This document shows, in pieces, positions 9,332 through 18,544 of a stretch of DNA of 64,000 nucleotides (position 1 is its first letter; each line of letters opens with the position of its first letter). The stretch is from Methanospirillum hungatei (GTDB taxonomy: Archaea; Halobacteriota; Methanomicrobia; Methanomicrobiales; Methanospirillaceae). The position numbers were made by a program, and so were the translations under genes. The stretch covers positions 1,860,001 through 1,924,000 of the forward strand of contig NZ_CP077107.1 in assembly GCF_019263745.1 (NCBI RefSeq), read 5' to 3'. Below the pieces are notes generated by a model. It worked only from the letters and a program-made list of their open reading frames with translations, did not search any database and was not told the origin of the DNA.

Positions 9332-10269
9332 TTATTCCGAACTATAACGGGATTGCATTTCTTGGACCATGTATTGACTCTATACTTGCCCAAGAATTTC
9401 AGGACTTTGAAATAATTCTAGTAGATAATGCATCAAAAGATAGAAGTGTATCGTTTGTTCGTGTAACATATCCAGATGTTCAAATAATCATGAATCATCA
9501 GAATCGCGGATATGCAGGAGGGTGTAATGATGGTGCCCGGGTAGCAAAAGGTGATTTTTTTCTTTTCCTGAATACTGACACAACGCTCCACCCACAATTC
9601 CTAATAAAAATACATGAAGGAATATCTGAATATCCTAATTATGGGATGTATGCACCGAAAATGCTGTATCCAGATGGAAGAATTAACTCTACTGGTATAT
9701 GTTTCTCGCTATCCGGAGCAGCCTGGGACCGGGGAATGGGAGAAGAAGATACCGGACAATATAACAATTCTGAAGATATCCTCGGACCATGTGGAGGAGC
9801 AGCAGTGTTTAGAAAAGAGACTTTTTTTGATGCTGGTGAATTTGATGATGATTTTTTTTTATTTATGGAGGATGTCGATCTTGTCTTCCGGGTACAATGT
9901 GCAGGATGGAAATGCAGATACATACCAGATGCCGTGGTGTTTCATCATCACGGAGGAACAGCCGGGGTTGATTCCGACATTACAATATATTATGGAAATC
10001 GAAATATTCTCTGGTATCCAGTCAAGGTTTTTCCATTATGGTTATTGTTATTATCTATGCCATGGATAATTGGGCGGACAATCGGAATAATTATTTATTA
10101 TACATTTCATGGAAAAGGGAAAATTGCAATCCAATCTAAGTGGGATGCGCTCAGGGGCCTTTTTTTAATGGTAAAAAAAAGAAGGTATATTAGCCATGCT
10201 CATTTTCAAATTTCTAGTATCCGACACTGCTTTTTTGGTTTCGCATTCAATAATAAAAGATTTTTATAA
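9313..10269 (+). CDS. GT2-family glycosyltransferase, rhamnosyltransferase-like
   Basis: 318 residues. The N terminus FSIIIPNYNGIAFL, then LVDNASKDRS, FLNTDTTLHP (the DxD-type motif), GPCGGAAVFRKETF and FLFMEDVDLVFRV are the ordered motifs of the WcaE/rhamnosyltransferase-like GT2 branch. A hydrophobic stretch near residues 232-258 may contact the membrane. Given the rhamnose operon 1 kb away, a rhamnosyltransferase role is plausible but not proven. It overlaps the upstream GT4 gene by 19 bases and shares one base with the next gene. Confidence 0.85.
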   Translation: MVTFSIIIPNYNGIAFLGPCIDSILAQEFQDFEIILVDNASKDRSVSFVRVTYPDVQIIMNHQNRGYAGGCNDGARVAKGDFFLFLNTDTTLHPQFLIKIHEGISEYPNYGMYAPKMLYPDGRINSTGICFSLSGAAWDRGMGEEDTGQYNNSEDILGPCGGAAVFRKETFFDAGEFDDDFFLFMEDVDLVFRVQCAGWKCRYIPDAVVFHHHGGTAGVDSDITIYYGNRNILWYPVKVFPLWLLLLSMPWIIGRTIGIIIYYTFHGKGKIAIQSKWDALRGLFLMVKKRRYISHAHFQISSIRHCFFGFAFNNKRFL

Positions 10270-10805
10270 TGATACAAAAAATTGATATGAATAAGTTAAA
10301 AATAAATTCATTTCCATTAGTCAGCATTGTAATTCCAAATTATAACGGTCTTCAATATTTGGAGAGATGTCTCAATTCAGTTCAGAATCAATCTTACACC
10401 AATACAGAGACGATATTTGTTGATAATGGATCTGTTGACGAAAGTTGTGATTACGTCGCAAAAAATTTCCCTTGGGTTTTGATAATAAAAAATTCAAAAA
10501 ACCTCGGATTTTCAGGCGGAGTAAACACTGGCATTCGGGCATCGAAGGGTGAATATATTTTTACTCTCAATACTGATACAGAACTTGATCCGGATTGTCT
10601 TTTGCATTTAGTTCATGAATTAGAATTATTTCCCAATGTTGGATTATGCGGGCCGAAGGTACTGTTCTTTGATGGAAAAATTAATTCGACGGGGTTGAAT
10701 AAAATTCTTACTAAATGTAAAGCAATTTCAAGAGATTTAGTATTGTTTACAAAAATGTTTGATGGTGTTAATCCTTCATCACGGATATTATTATCCCCTA
10801 ATTAG
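10269..10805 (+). CDS. Truncated GT2-family glycosyltransferase
   Basis: 178 residues, homologous to the N-terminal half of its upstream neighbour: VSIVIPNYNGLQYLERC, VDNGSVDES, NLGFSGGVNTGI and LNTDTELDPD are present. The sequence stops shortly after KVLFFDGKINSTG, so the acceptor-side block with the ED catalytic-base motif, found at about residues 155-200 in the neighbour, is missing. It probably lacks activity and may be a decaying duplicate of the 9313 gene. The next gene starts 12 bases downstream, so translation coupling may have preserved the reading frame. Confidence 0.7.
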   Translation: MIQKIDMNKLKINSFPLVSIVIPNYNGLQYLERCLNSVQNQSYTNTETIFVDNGSVDESCDYVAKNFPWVLIIKNSKNLGFSGGVNTGIRASKGEYIFTLNTDTELDPDCLLHLVHELELFPNVGLCGPKVLFFDGKINSTGLNKILTKCKAISRDLVLFTKMFDGVNPSSRILLSPN

Positions 10806-10817
10806 GAAGTTTTTAAG

Positions 10818-11597
10818 ATGGCAATTTTTAATCATAGTAATTTATTATGGAATTTCGTTAAAAGAGACCTACAACAACGCTATGTTGGTTCTCTTCTTGG
10901 TATTTACTGGTCATTTATCAATCCTCTCGTTACATTAATCATTTATATCATTGTTTTTGGTTTTTTTTTAAAAATGAGAATTCCAGGAAGTGACAGTATC
11001 TTTGATTTCTCCCTCTACTTCGCTGCAGGGTTTCTTCCTTGGGTTGCGTTTCAGTCCACGGTAATGAGAGCATCCCAGGCAATTATTGATAATAAAAACT
11101 ATATCAAAAAAGTGCCATTTCCCAGTGAGATATTTCCGATCTATATTACCATATCAGAATCAATCAACCTCGTAATCGGTCTTTTGATATATTTCCTGAT
11201 CTTTTTTACTCTCAAGGGAATTCCGGGGATTATGGTTCTGATTCTACCTTTTCTTATCATTCTACAAATATTTTTTACTCTGGGTTTTTCTTTCCTGTTC
11301 TCAGCTGCAACTGTTTTTTTCAGGGACATTCCACAGATAATAAATTCAGTATTTCAGGTGTGGTTCTGGGTTACTCCAATTGTGTATGTTATTACCATTG
11401 TGCCTGAAGAGATCAGGTGGATACTCTATCTGAATCCCCTGTATTATATTTTGGAATTTTATCGGGATTCACTACTTTATAATACATTTCCTGATATGAT
11501 GAATATGGGAGTTATTATACTTATTACAATTGTGCTCTTCGCTCTCTCTCTATATATATTTCGCTCTGTTAAGCGGGGGTTTGGTGAATTAATATGA
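10818..11597 (+). CDS. ABC-2 type polysaccharide/polyol-phosphate export permease (Wzm/TagG-like)
   Basis: 259 residues with six hydrophobic segments. The N-terminal LLWNFVKRDLQQRYVGSLLG and IYWSFINPL are hallmarks of the ABC-2 polysaccharide export permease family, as is the near-terminal LNPLYYILEFYRD. It forms the membrane channel that moves a lipid-linked glycan across the membrane, powered by the ATPase encoded next, with which it overlaps by 4 bases (ATGA). A weak AGGA precedes the ATG. Confidence 0.9.
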   Translation: MAIFNHSNLLWNFVKRDLQQRYVGSLLGIYWSFINPLVTLIIYIIVFGFFLKMRIPGSDSIFDFSLYFAAGFLPWVAFQSTVMRASQAIIDNKNYIKKVPFPSEIFPIYITISESINLVIGLLIYFLIFFTLKGIPGIMVLILPFLIILQIFFTLGFSFLFSAATVFFRDIPQIINSVFQVWFWVTPIVYVITIVPEEIRWILYLNPLYYILEFYRDSLLYNTFPDMMNMGVIILITIVLFALSLYIFRSVKRGFGELI

Positions 11598-13318
11598 ATG
11601 AATATGCCATTGAAGTAAATAACCTTTCAAAGATGTTTAAATTGTATCCATCTCAGGGAAAACGACTACTTGATTATGTTTCTTTCGGTAAAAAGAAATA
11701 TTATCAGGAATTCTGGGCACTCCAAGATATTTCCTTTACCGTGCCCAAAGGATCTACATTCGGCATTCTCGGGCAGAATGGGTCAGGAAAAAGTACTCTC
11801 CTCTCAATCCTTGCCGGAGTATTAGAGCCATCCGGAGGTTTTTTTTTGGCAAGGGGGAAAGTATCTGCGATATTGGAATTAGGTGCCGGGTTCCATCCGG
11901 AGTTTACCGGACGAGCAAACGTGTACATGTATGGCTCGATTATGGGTCTTTCGAAAGAGGAGGTTGATAAGCGGATGTCAGATATAATCTACTTTTCAGA
12001 ACTTGGTGATTTTATCGACCAACCTCTCCGTACATATTCATCAGGTATGTATGCCAGACTTGCATTCTCTGTTGCGGTGAATGTAAATGCAGATATTCTT
12101 ATTGTTGATGAAGCACTGGCTGTCGGGGATGCACTTTTTCAGCATCGATGTTTTCGTAAGATCCACGAAATGAAAGAATCCGGAAAAACAATCCTTTATG
12201 TTGGTCACGATACTGAAGCAGTCCGGGGCCTGTGTGATCATGCAATGATTCTGGATGGGGGACGTATGCTTGAATTAGGGGATTCAGCGATGATTGCAAA
12301 TAAATATCTAGCCTTGATTGCTGAACGTGAGCAGAAATATTATGAAGCCAATCTTCAGGAGTATGGAGAAAAACCGGATGAGAATTGGGAGACAATATAT
12401 AATTTCATTGATCACCTGGCAAAAGCGGATAAGAAGATCCAGACACCTGAAAGTATTCGGGAATTGCGAGTTGATATAAAAAATGCACCAAGAAGAACAA
12501 TCTTTGCTCATCCCCCTTCTGAGTTACAGTACCGTGTTCCGGTAAATCCTGGGACCATGTTATCATTTGCGATCGGTATTTATCCAAGTGCATACGATTT
12601 TATTGCTCATGGGATGCGTTTCTCTGTGATAATCAATGATGATGTGGTTTTTTCTCATGTCCTTGAACCTCATGAGAATACATCCGACCGGGGCTGGCAT
12701 AACCAGATGATCAGTCTTTCTGCATATGAGGGAAAAGATGTAATTATCCGGTTTATTACTGAGGGTTCCCAGCAGGATATCAGTTACTGCTGGGGAGGGT
12801 GGGGATGGCCTGTATTGTTATGTCCAATTAATCCAAAAGTGAGTCAGAATTTAGAAAGACCAAAGATAAGGACCGGGACCCGTAGGATTGAAATTATTGA
12901 AGCGAAAATATGTGATGAGAAGGGATTATCAGTTTCTTCAATTGAATATGGAGATTATTTTTATATCCACATGATAATTAAGGCAAATGAATCTATTAAT
13001 GAACCAATAACAGTTGGTACAACAGTTCGAAATAAGCACGTTACGATAACGGGAATCAACACGTTATGGGGAAAATGTGATATTAAATCTTTAGAGAGGA
13101 ACGAACAATTAAAAGTGTCTTTCAAATATCATGGTATATTAACTTCCGGTATTTATTTTATTACACCAGCAGTTGCTCTTGCTGATAATAATTCTAATGA
13201 AATCGAAAGATTTGATCGATTTGAAGATGAACTAATATTAAATATTAAATCTAAAATGAAATTTGAAGGATTTGTAAATCTTTCAGATGGAATAATAATA
13301 GGATCAGAAAATAATTAG
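11594..13318 (+). CDS. ABC transporter ATP-binding protein, Wzt-like with C-terminal glycan-binding domain
   Basis: 574 residues. Residues 1-240 are the nucleotide-binding domain: Walker A GQNGSGKST (about 60-68), signature YSSGMYARLA (about 148-157), Walker B ILIVDEALAVGD (about 168-179). The C-terminal about 140 residues (from RTGTRRIEIIEAKICD) match the Wzt C-terminal beta-sandwich that recognises the modified end of an O-antigen. Between them (about 290-415) lies an extra beta-rich segment with GWHNQMISLSAYEGKDVIIRF, resembling jelly-roll carbohydrate-binding modules. Standard Wzt proteins are about 400-450 residues, so this one is larger. It overlaps the permease by 4 bases. Confidence 0.88.
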   Translation: MNEYAIEVNNLSKMFKLYPSQGKRLLDYVSFGKKKYYQEFWALQDISFTVPKGSTFGILGQNGSGKSTLLSILAGVLEPSGGFFLARGKVSAILELGAGFHPEFTGRANVYMYGSIMGLSKEEVDKRMSDIIYFSELGDFIDQPLRTYSSGMYARLAFSVAVNVNADILIVDEALAVGDALFQHRCFRKIHEMKESGKTILYVGHDTEAVRGLCDHAMILDGGRMLELGDSAMIANKYLALIAEREQKYYEANLQEYGEKPDENWETIYNFIDHLAKADKKIQTPESIRELRVDIKNAPRRTIFAHPPSELQYRVPVNPGTMLSFAIGIYPSAYDFIAHGMRFSVIINDDVVFSHVLEPHENTSDRGWHNQMISLSAYEGKDVIIRFITEGSQQDISYCWGGWGWPVLLCPINPKVSQNLERPKIRTGTRRIEIIEAKICDEKGLSVSSIEYGDYFYIHMIIKANESINEPITVGTTVRNKHVTITGINTLWGKCDIKSLERNEQLKVSFKYHGILTSGIYFITPAVALADNNSNEIERFDRFEDELILNIKSKMKFEGFVNLSDGIIIGSENN

Positions 13319-13327
13319 GTGTTACAA

Positions 13328-14704
13328 ATGTTAGATTGGACTGGAGAAAGATATTTACCTTATATTGATTTTTGGGATGTAGAGATACATTATGAACACC
13401 TGCATCGTTATGCCTTTGCATCGCACCTTGTTCGTGGCAAAGATGTCCTGGATCTTGCATCAGGTGAAGGATATGGTAGTTATATACTTGCCAGAGAAGC
13501 AAGCAAAGTTGTTGGAATTGACATTGATCCAGAATCAGTCAGACATGCTGAAAACCGTTACTTTAAAGCAAATCTTGAATATATCCAAGGATCAATATGC
13601 AATGTTCCAATCCCCGGAGAAGGACTTTTTGATGTCATAGTCTGTTTTGAAGCAATGGAACATATTGAGAATCATGAACAGCTGGTTTCTGAAATAAAAC
13701 GGCTTTTAAAAAAGGATGGGCTGATTATTATCTCAACACCAAATAAACAGGTATATACAGATGAACCTGATTATCACAATCCATTTCATGTAAAAGAACT
13801 CTATTTCAATGAATTTAAACATCTTCTTAAGAATTATTTCTCGGATGTTGCGTTCTTTGGGCAAAGGGTATTAGCAGGATCACTTCTTTGGAGTCTATAT
13901 CCTCAAGGGAACTTTAATGCCATCGATTTTAAGATGAAAAGAGATGAGAATTCCTTTAATTTCACTGAAGATGATAATAATATAGTATACTATGTTGCAA
14001 TTGCATCAAATAGAGATTTAGGTGACCTTAAAAGCACACGCAGTTGTTGTATTGATATATCTAACACCCTGATTTCAAAGAAAAATGCCCACATAAAGCA
14101 GATACAGGGGGACTGTGATAACCGAGTTCAGGACTACGAAAACAGGATTCTGGGCTACGAAAGCCGTGTTCAGGACTACGAAAACAGGATTCTGGGCTAC
14201 GAAAGCCGTGTTCAGGACTACGAAAACAGGATTCTGGGCTACGAAAACCAAGTTCAGGAGTACGAGGCTCATATTCAGGGCTACGAAAACCAAGTTCAGG
14301 AGTACGAGGCTCATATTCAGGGCTACGAAAACCAAGTTCAGGAGTACGAGGCTCATATTCAGGGCTACAAAAACCAAGTTCAGGAGTACGAGGCTCATAT
14401 TCAGGGCTACAAAAACCAAGTTCAGGAGTACGAGGCTCATATTCAGGGCTACAAAAACCAAGTTCAGGAGTACGAGGCTCATATTCAGGGCTACGAAAAC
14501 CAAGTTCAGGAGTACGAGGCTCATATTCAGGGCTACAAAAACCAAGTTCAGGAGTACGAAGTAAAAATTACACAATTAAATCAAGAGAGAGAAGATCAAG
14601 TAAGTCAATTATTACAGGAACTTAGTAGATTTAAAGATAGTATAATATGGCAATTATTAGTAAAACTCCATAATATTAGAGGAAATTTAAATTCTAAAAG
14701 TTAA
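13328..14704 (+). CDS. SAM-dependent methyltransferase with long heptad-repeat coiled coil (WbdD-like candidate)
   Basis: About 458 residues. Residues 1-210 are a class I methyltransferase: VLDLASGEGYGSYIL (motif I), VVGIDIDPESV (motif II), FDVIVCFEAMEHI and DGLIIISTPNK. From about residue 270 follow ten 14-residue repeats, then a polar helix and the C-terminal KDSIIWQLLVKLHNI. The repeat places I/V and Y alternately 3 and 4 residues apart, a regular coiled coil. The frame is open from a GTG at 13319, but AGGTG at 13317-13321 lies 6 nt before the ATG at 13328, so that ATG is chosen. Directly downstream of Wzm/Wzt-like genes, it resembles bacterial WbdD, which caps and measures export-ready chains; no kinase domain is visible. 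Confidence 0.8.
   Translation: MLDWTGERYLPYIDFWDVEIHYEHLHRYAFASHLVRGKDVLDLASGEGYGSYILAREASKVVGIDIDPESVRHAENRYFKANLEYIQGSICNVPIPGEGLFDVIVCFEAMEHIENHEQLVSEIKRLLKKDGLIIISTPNKQVYTDEPDYHNPFHVKELYFNEFKHLLKNYFSDVAFFGQRVLAGSLLWSLYPQGNFNAIDFKMKRDENSFNFTEDDNNIVYYVAIASNRDLGDLKSTRSCCIDISNTLISKKNAHIKQIQGDCDNRVQDYENRILGYESRVQDYENRILGYESRVQDYENRILGYENQVQEYEAHIQGYENQVQEYEAHIQGYENQVQEYEAHIQGYKNQVQEYEAHIQGYKNQVQEYEAHIQGYKNQVQEYEAHIQGYENQVQEYEAHIQGYKNQVQEYEVKITQLNQEREDQVSQLLQELSRFKDSIIWQLLVKLHNIRGNLNSKS
14135..14554 (+). repeat. Ten tandem 42-bp repeats encoding 14-residue double heptads
   Basis: Ten in-frame copies of 42 bases. The first two units read YENRILGYESRVQD, the third is a hybrid, and the last seven follow YEAHIQGYENQVQE with E/K variation at one site. 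The late units are almost identical at DNA level, which points to recent unit duplication or conversion. Because 42 is a multiple of three and lacks stops in other frames, two other long ORFs appear over the array. Confidence 0.97.
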
Positions 14705-14818
14705 AGAAAAACCGCATATCACTGCATTATCAAAGGTTGATAAAAAAAGAACAGAAATAATCAACATTTTCCAAACAAAACAATTCAAAAAAATCGATAT
14801 AAATTTGAGATGATTTAG
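14705..14818. other. Intergenic spacer
   Basis: 114 AT-rich bases between the methyltransferase and the 1126-residue protein. It contains no recognisable gene. GAGATGATTTAG just before the ATG at 14819 may act as a weak ribosome binding site. Confidence 0.3.
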
Positions 14819-17800
14819 ATGAGTAAACACACCTATATCCAGTTCATTACTTTTATTCAGGGATGCCAAGACTATAGATATATAAAAAAATCAATATATT
14901 TTGATCCCAACTGGTATACTAGTAAATATCGTGATGTCGCGGTTTTTGGGATTAATCCGGCATGGCATTACGCACACTATGGATGGCGTGAACATAGGAA
15001 CCCCGGCCCCAATTTCTCTACACAATTTTACCTCAATAATTATCCAGATATTAAGAAGGCAGGAATTAATCCACTTATCCATTATGAGAAGATTGGTTTC
15101 AGTGAGGGGCGATTACCTAAACCAGATCTTCTAGGATTGAATAGAGATAATAAAGTTCATTCAATCAAATCTTTTACATCACAATCTGTAACTATCATGG
15201 AGGATGTCGAACAGAAAATAAATCACAGTAATATCCAATCTGTTGATATCATTAAAAAGAATGTCACAGATACTGTCGGATGGCAAATTTTTCTCTTTTT
15301 AAAAAGAAAATTTTTTCATTTTTTATGGCACCCGATATCCAATTTAATTGAGAGAAATATCTCTCTTTTTCATGATGGACTAATAATTCTGAAAAAAGAT
15401 GGTTTCAAGGCATTAATTATTGCTGCCAAGAGGCACATAAAAAATTGCAAAAATCCAAAATATACCCAATTTATAGGGAAAAGAGATGGTTTTGGGGAGA
15501 AATATTCAATTAATCCCACCCAATTCATAATGTTAACTGATAAAAAAATAGTTGTACATGCCCATGTTTATTACATTGATTTGTTTGATGAAATCTGCGA
15601 ATTTTTACAAAACATTCCCTACAATTTTACATTACTCATCTCTGTTACACAACATGAACATAAACAAGTAATTACTGAAAAGTTAAAACAAATTCCACAT
15701 CTGGAATATTCGATTATAAGAGTAGTGGAAAACCGTGGACGAGACCTTGCGCCACTTTTTGTTGAATTTGAATCAATCATTAGGGAATATGATTACATCT
15801 GCCACATTCATACAAAAAAATCATTATACAGCGGGAAAGAACAAAAAAACTGGCGAAAACATCTTTTTGAAGGTGTACTCGGCTCAGAACAACTCATTCG
15901 CGCCATTTTTACTGCATTTCTAAAAGATCCGAAATTAGGCATAATATATCCTGAGATTTTTCCAGAACTGACATATATCGCATGTACTTGGTTATCAAAT
16001 AAAAATCTAGGATCAATAATTGCAAATCGGTTAAACATTCAATTTGATCCCGATATTTATTTTGATTACCCTATAGGTTCGATATTTTGGATAAAGCGCG
16101 AAGCATTAGAACCATTATTAGACTTAAATCTCCAGTTAACTGATTTTCCTGAAGAATCAGGCCAAAATGATGGAACTCTGCAACATGCTCTTGAAAGATG
16201 TTTTGTTTTATCAGCACAAAGTAAAGGATTTCATCATTTAGTAGTAACAAATCCAAAACTACTGCATTTAAGTTATAAAAGTAGTAAAAATTTTCAAAAA
16301 TATTTTTGTCAACCATCAATTATTGAGATTCTTCCATTTATATCCGTTGTCTCCTTTGATCTCTTTGATACTCTGCTGATAAGACCTTTCGCAACACCAC
16401 ATATGGTATTCAGTTACCTTGAAGAGCGAATCTTCTCAGAATATGGTATTAAGGGGTTTAAAAATTTACGACAAAAAGCAGAGAGTTTCGCTCGTAAAAA
16501 GAAAAATTACCAGGGTGATGTAAAACTTTCAGAAATTTATGCAACCCTATCAGAAATTTCCCCAATTGATAATAAAACGGCATCTGAAATGCTAAACTTG
16601 GAATTCTCCACGGAACTGGAAATTCTTATCCCCCGAAAAGAGGTTATTGATGCCGCTAGAGAAGCAAAAAATCTAGGAAAACGCTTGATTCTAATATCTG
16701 ATACCTATTTTGAAGAGACTCATATCAGGCATATTCTCGAAAGTAAAGGTATTGATTTTTTTGACAAACTATATTTATCCAGTGAAACAGGGAAAAGAAA
16801 AGATAGGGGGGATTTATGGGATTATGTAATTGAATCTGAAGGTCTAATTCCGGATAAATATTTGCATGTTGGAGATAATGAAGAAACTGATTGGCAAAGA
16901 CTCTTTGATAAAGGATACGGCATTATTATTCATGTAATTCGTCCAACTGCACTTTTTCAAATGACAGATTTTGGGGCACAATTATGGTCAACCAGTGATC
17001 CATACAAGAACTGGAGAGATAACCTTCTTTTCGGCAAGTATGCAAATTTTTTTTGCTTAAAACCAAACAATAATCGAATGTTCTCATCTTCTTTATCAAT
17101 TGAAGAACCCTATTCTTTTGGGTACATTGTTTTCGGTCCTATAATTTTTAACTTTATTGTGTGGCTGATAAAAAATTCACAGAAAAAGAGGTGTGATCAT
17201 CTCTGGTTTTTAGCCAGGGAGGGACACTTATTACATAGTGCATATATGTTAGTGGTTAACCATCTAAAAAAAACAGATGAGAATGTAAAATATCCAACCA
17301 GTGAATATTTTTTATGTTCGCGGCGTTCAGTAACTTTTCCTTTATTACAAATGGAGTCAGATCTCCATATTCTGCTAGATGGAGAATATAGAGGAAATTT
17401 GCGAGATTTTTTTACTAAAAGATTAAATGTCTCCTCATTATCAAATATTGAGGATATTCTTGGATCACAAATCCTTGAGATGAAGATCTCATTACCGGAG
17501 GATTATACCATATTATTTGGACATTTACAAAAAGTCTTACCTCAATTATTAGTGGAAGCTCAAAAAGAACGTGAATTATTTCTTGCTTATTGTCATAGCA
17601 TGGGTTTTGATGAAGAAGCACAGATAGGAGTTGTCGATCTGGGATATTCAGGGACAATTCAAAAAGCTCTGATGGAACTACTATGTTCAGATATCCATGG
17701 ATATTATTTTATTACTTCAAATTATTCTAAAAAAGTAAATCGAGCAACAGTTTTTGAAGCATATTATGGAAAAATTTTGGATCCTTCTGATATCAGACAA

Positions 17801-18199
17801 TATCCACTCTTTATGTATAGTCTGTTACTTGAGGCAGTTTTAACCAGTCCGAAAGGGCAGTTAATCAGGTTTTCATCTGGTTTATCCGGAGATATTTATC
17901 CGGTTTTCAAAGAAGCAGGAAAGTCACAAATTGAGTTCACTCGAATTGATCAGATTCATAAAGGAATACTGACATTTATTGAGGAGATGTTGGATCAATT
18001 CGGGGATTATGCATTGGAAATTGAATTCCCGATACAAAATGCTCAGAGATGTTTCATAGATGTTGTTAATGGGGCTATAGATATTGGAGGATTGAAAGGC
18101 ACTTTATCAGTAGAGGATGATCATACAGGGATGGGCGAGATTAATGTTTTAAAACATTACAACGATGTGTTAAGACAACATAATCCTCATGATAATTGA
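14819..18199 (+). CDS. Multidomain RgpF-like / HAD-fold polysaccharide protein
   Basis: 1126 residues. Residues about 25-85 contain two copies of a short FDP.WY...YRDV...GINPAWHYAHYGWREHRNP-type module seen at the start of many glycosyltransferases. Residues about 240-480 match the rhamnan synthesis protein F family (VVHAHVYYIDLFDEI, NRGRDLAPLF, HIHTKKS, YPIGSIFWIKREAL). Residues about 510-690 form a HAD-like domain: FDLFDTLL (nucleophile Asp motif), ISDTYF and GDNEETDW. The remaining 400 residues carry FLAREGHLL and VVDLGYSGTIQKAL, a C-terminal region often paired with such HAD domains. It probably acts in assembling or modifying the exported glycan. It is the last gene before the mobile-element zone. 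Confidence 0.75.
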   Translation: MSKHTYIQFITFIQGCQDYRYIKKSIYFDPNWYTSKYRDVAVFGINPAWHYAHYGWREHRNPGPNFSTQFYLNNYPDIKKAGINPLIHYEKIGFSEGRLPKPDLLGLNRDNKVHSIKSFTSQSVTIMEDVEQKINHSNIQSVDIIKKNVTDTVGWQIFLFLKRKFFHFLWHPISNLIERNISLFHDGLIILKKDGFKALIIAAKRHIKNCKNPKYTQFIGKRDGFGEKYSINPTQFIMLTDKKIVVHAHVYYIDLFDEICEFLQNIPYNFTLLISVTQHEHKQVITEKLKQIPHLEYSIIRVVENRGRDLAPLFVEFESIIREYDYICHIHTKKSLYSGKEQKNWRKHLFEGVLGSEQLIRAIFTAFLKDPKLGIIYPEIFPELTYIACTWLSNKNLGSIIANRLNIQFDPDIYFDYPIGSIFWIKREALEPLLDLNLQLTDFPEESGQNDGTLQHALERCFVLSAQSKGFHHLVVTNPKLLHLSYKSSKNFQKYFCQPSIIEILPFISVVSFDLFDTLLIRPFATPHMVFSYLEERIFSEYGIKGFKNLRQKAESFARKKKNYQGDVKLSEIYATLSEISPIDNKTASEMLNLEFSTELEILIPRKEVIDAAREAKNLGKRLILISDTYFEETHIRHILESKGIDFFDKLYLSSETGKRKDRGDLWDYVIESEGLIPDKYLHVGDNEETDWQRLFDKGYGIIIHVIRPTALFQMTDFGAQLWSTSDPYKNWRDNLLFGKYANFFCLKPNNNRMFSSSLSIEEPYSFGYIVFGPIIFNFIVWLIKNSQKKRCDHLWFLAREGHLLHSAYMLVVNHLKKTDENVKYPTSEYFLCSRRSVTFPLLQMESDLHILLDGEYRGNLRDFFTKRLNVSSLSNIEDILGSQILEMKISLPEDYTILFGHLQKVLPQLLVEAQKERELFLAYCHSMGFDEEAQIGVVDLGYSGTIQKALMELLCSDIHGYYFITSNYSKKVNRATVFEAYYGKILDPSDIRQYPLFMYSLLLEAVLTSPKGQLIRFSSGLSGDIYPVFKEAGKSQIEFTRIDQIHKGILTFIEEMLDQFGDYALEIEFPIQNAQRCFIDVVNGAIDIGGLKGTLSVEDDHTGMGEINVLKHYNDVLRQHNPHDN

Positions 18200-18216
18200 C
18201 ATTACTGATCTTAAAG

Positions 18217-18304
18217 CCGACACTCGGCACCAAAAAATTCACTCATAATATTTTTCCACATGCGGCCCTATCAATCGAACAATATCTCTTAATTCATCTG
18301 TGAA
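18217..18304 (-). mobile_element. Right-end remnant of ISb (IS1634-type)
   Basis: These 88 bases match the last 88 bases of the full-length ISb (39633-39720) in reverse orientation with about two differences. They include the terminal repeat CCGACACTCGGCACC and the last codons of the transposase. At 18304/18305 the match stops exactly at the 3' end of the group II intron. The flank TTAAAG at 18211-18216 has no matching duplication elsewhere in the window. Confidence 0.85.
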
Positions 18305-18344
18305 GTCGAATAGGGAGAAGAGATTACTCCCTTCCCCCCTTCTA

Positions 18345-18380
18345 AGAACCGTACGTGAATCCTTTCGATTCATACGGCTC
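18345..18380 (-). ncRNA. Group II intron domain V
   Basis: On the minus strand the 36-base segment begins GAGCCGTATG and ends CGTACGGTTCT, forming the conserved domain V hairpin with a GAAA-type tetraloop and AGC/GTT-type base. The second copy at 25543-25577 has compensating changes in the distal stem, supporting a real RNA structure. A purine-rich linker and a domain VI-like hairpin follow toward 18305. Confidence 0.85.
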
Positions 18381-18544
18381 AAGTACCTTACAACCCGAAT
18401 TTCGGGCGGTAGATAGGAAAGTAAGTTAATTTCACTTGAACATCTGGCGTTCTTTTCTTCATCCTCTTGATACGATTGAGAAAGTACTCTCTGTCAAGAA
18501 AAGGATTCCTGTCGAGTTTAACCATGAAATGCCTTCTGATTGAT

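Noticed and set aside
14075-14575. A 166-codon antisense ORF and a 149-codon ORF in another plus frame over the 42-bp repeats
   Set aside because: They are by-products of a repeat unit divisible by three without stops in these frames. The translations are simple repeats and no start signals are present; the methyltransferase frame has domain homology at its start.
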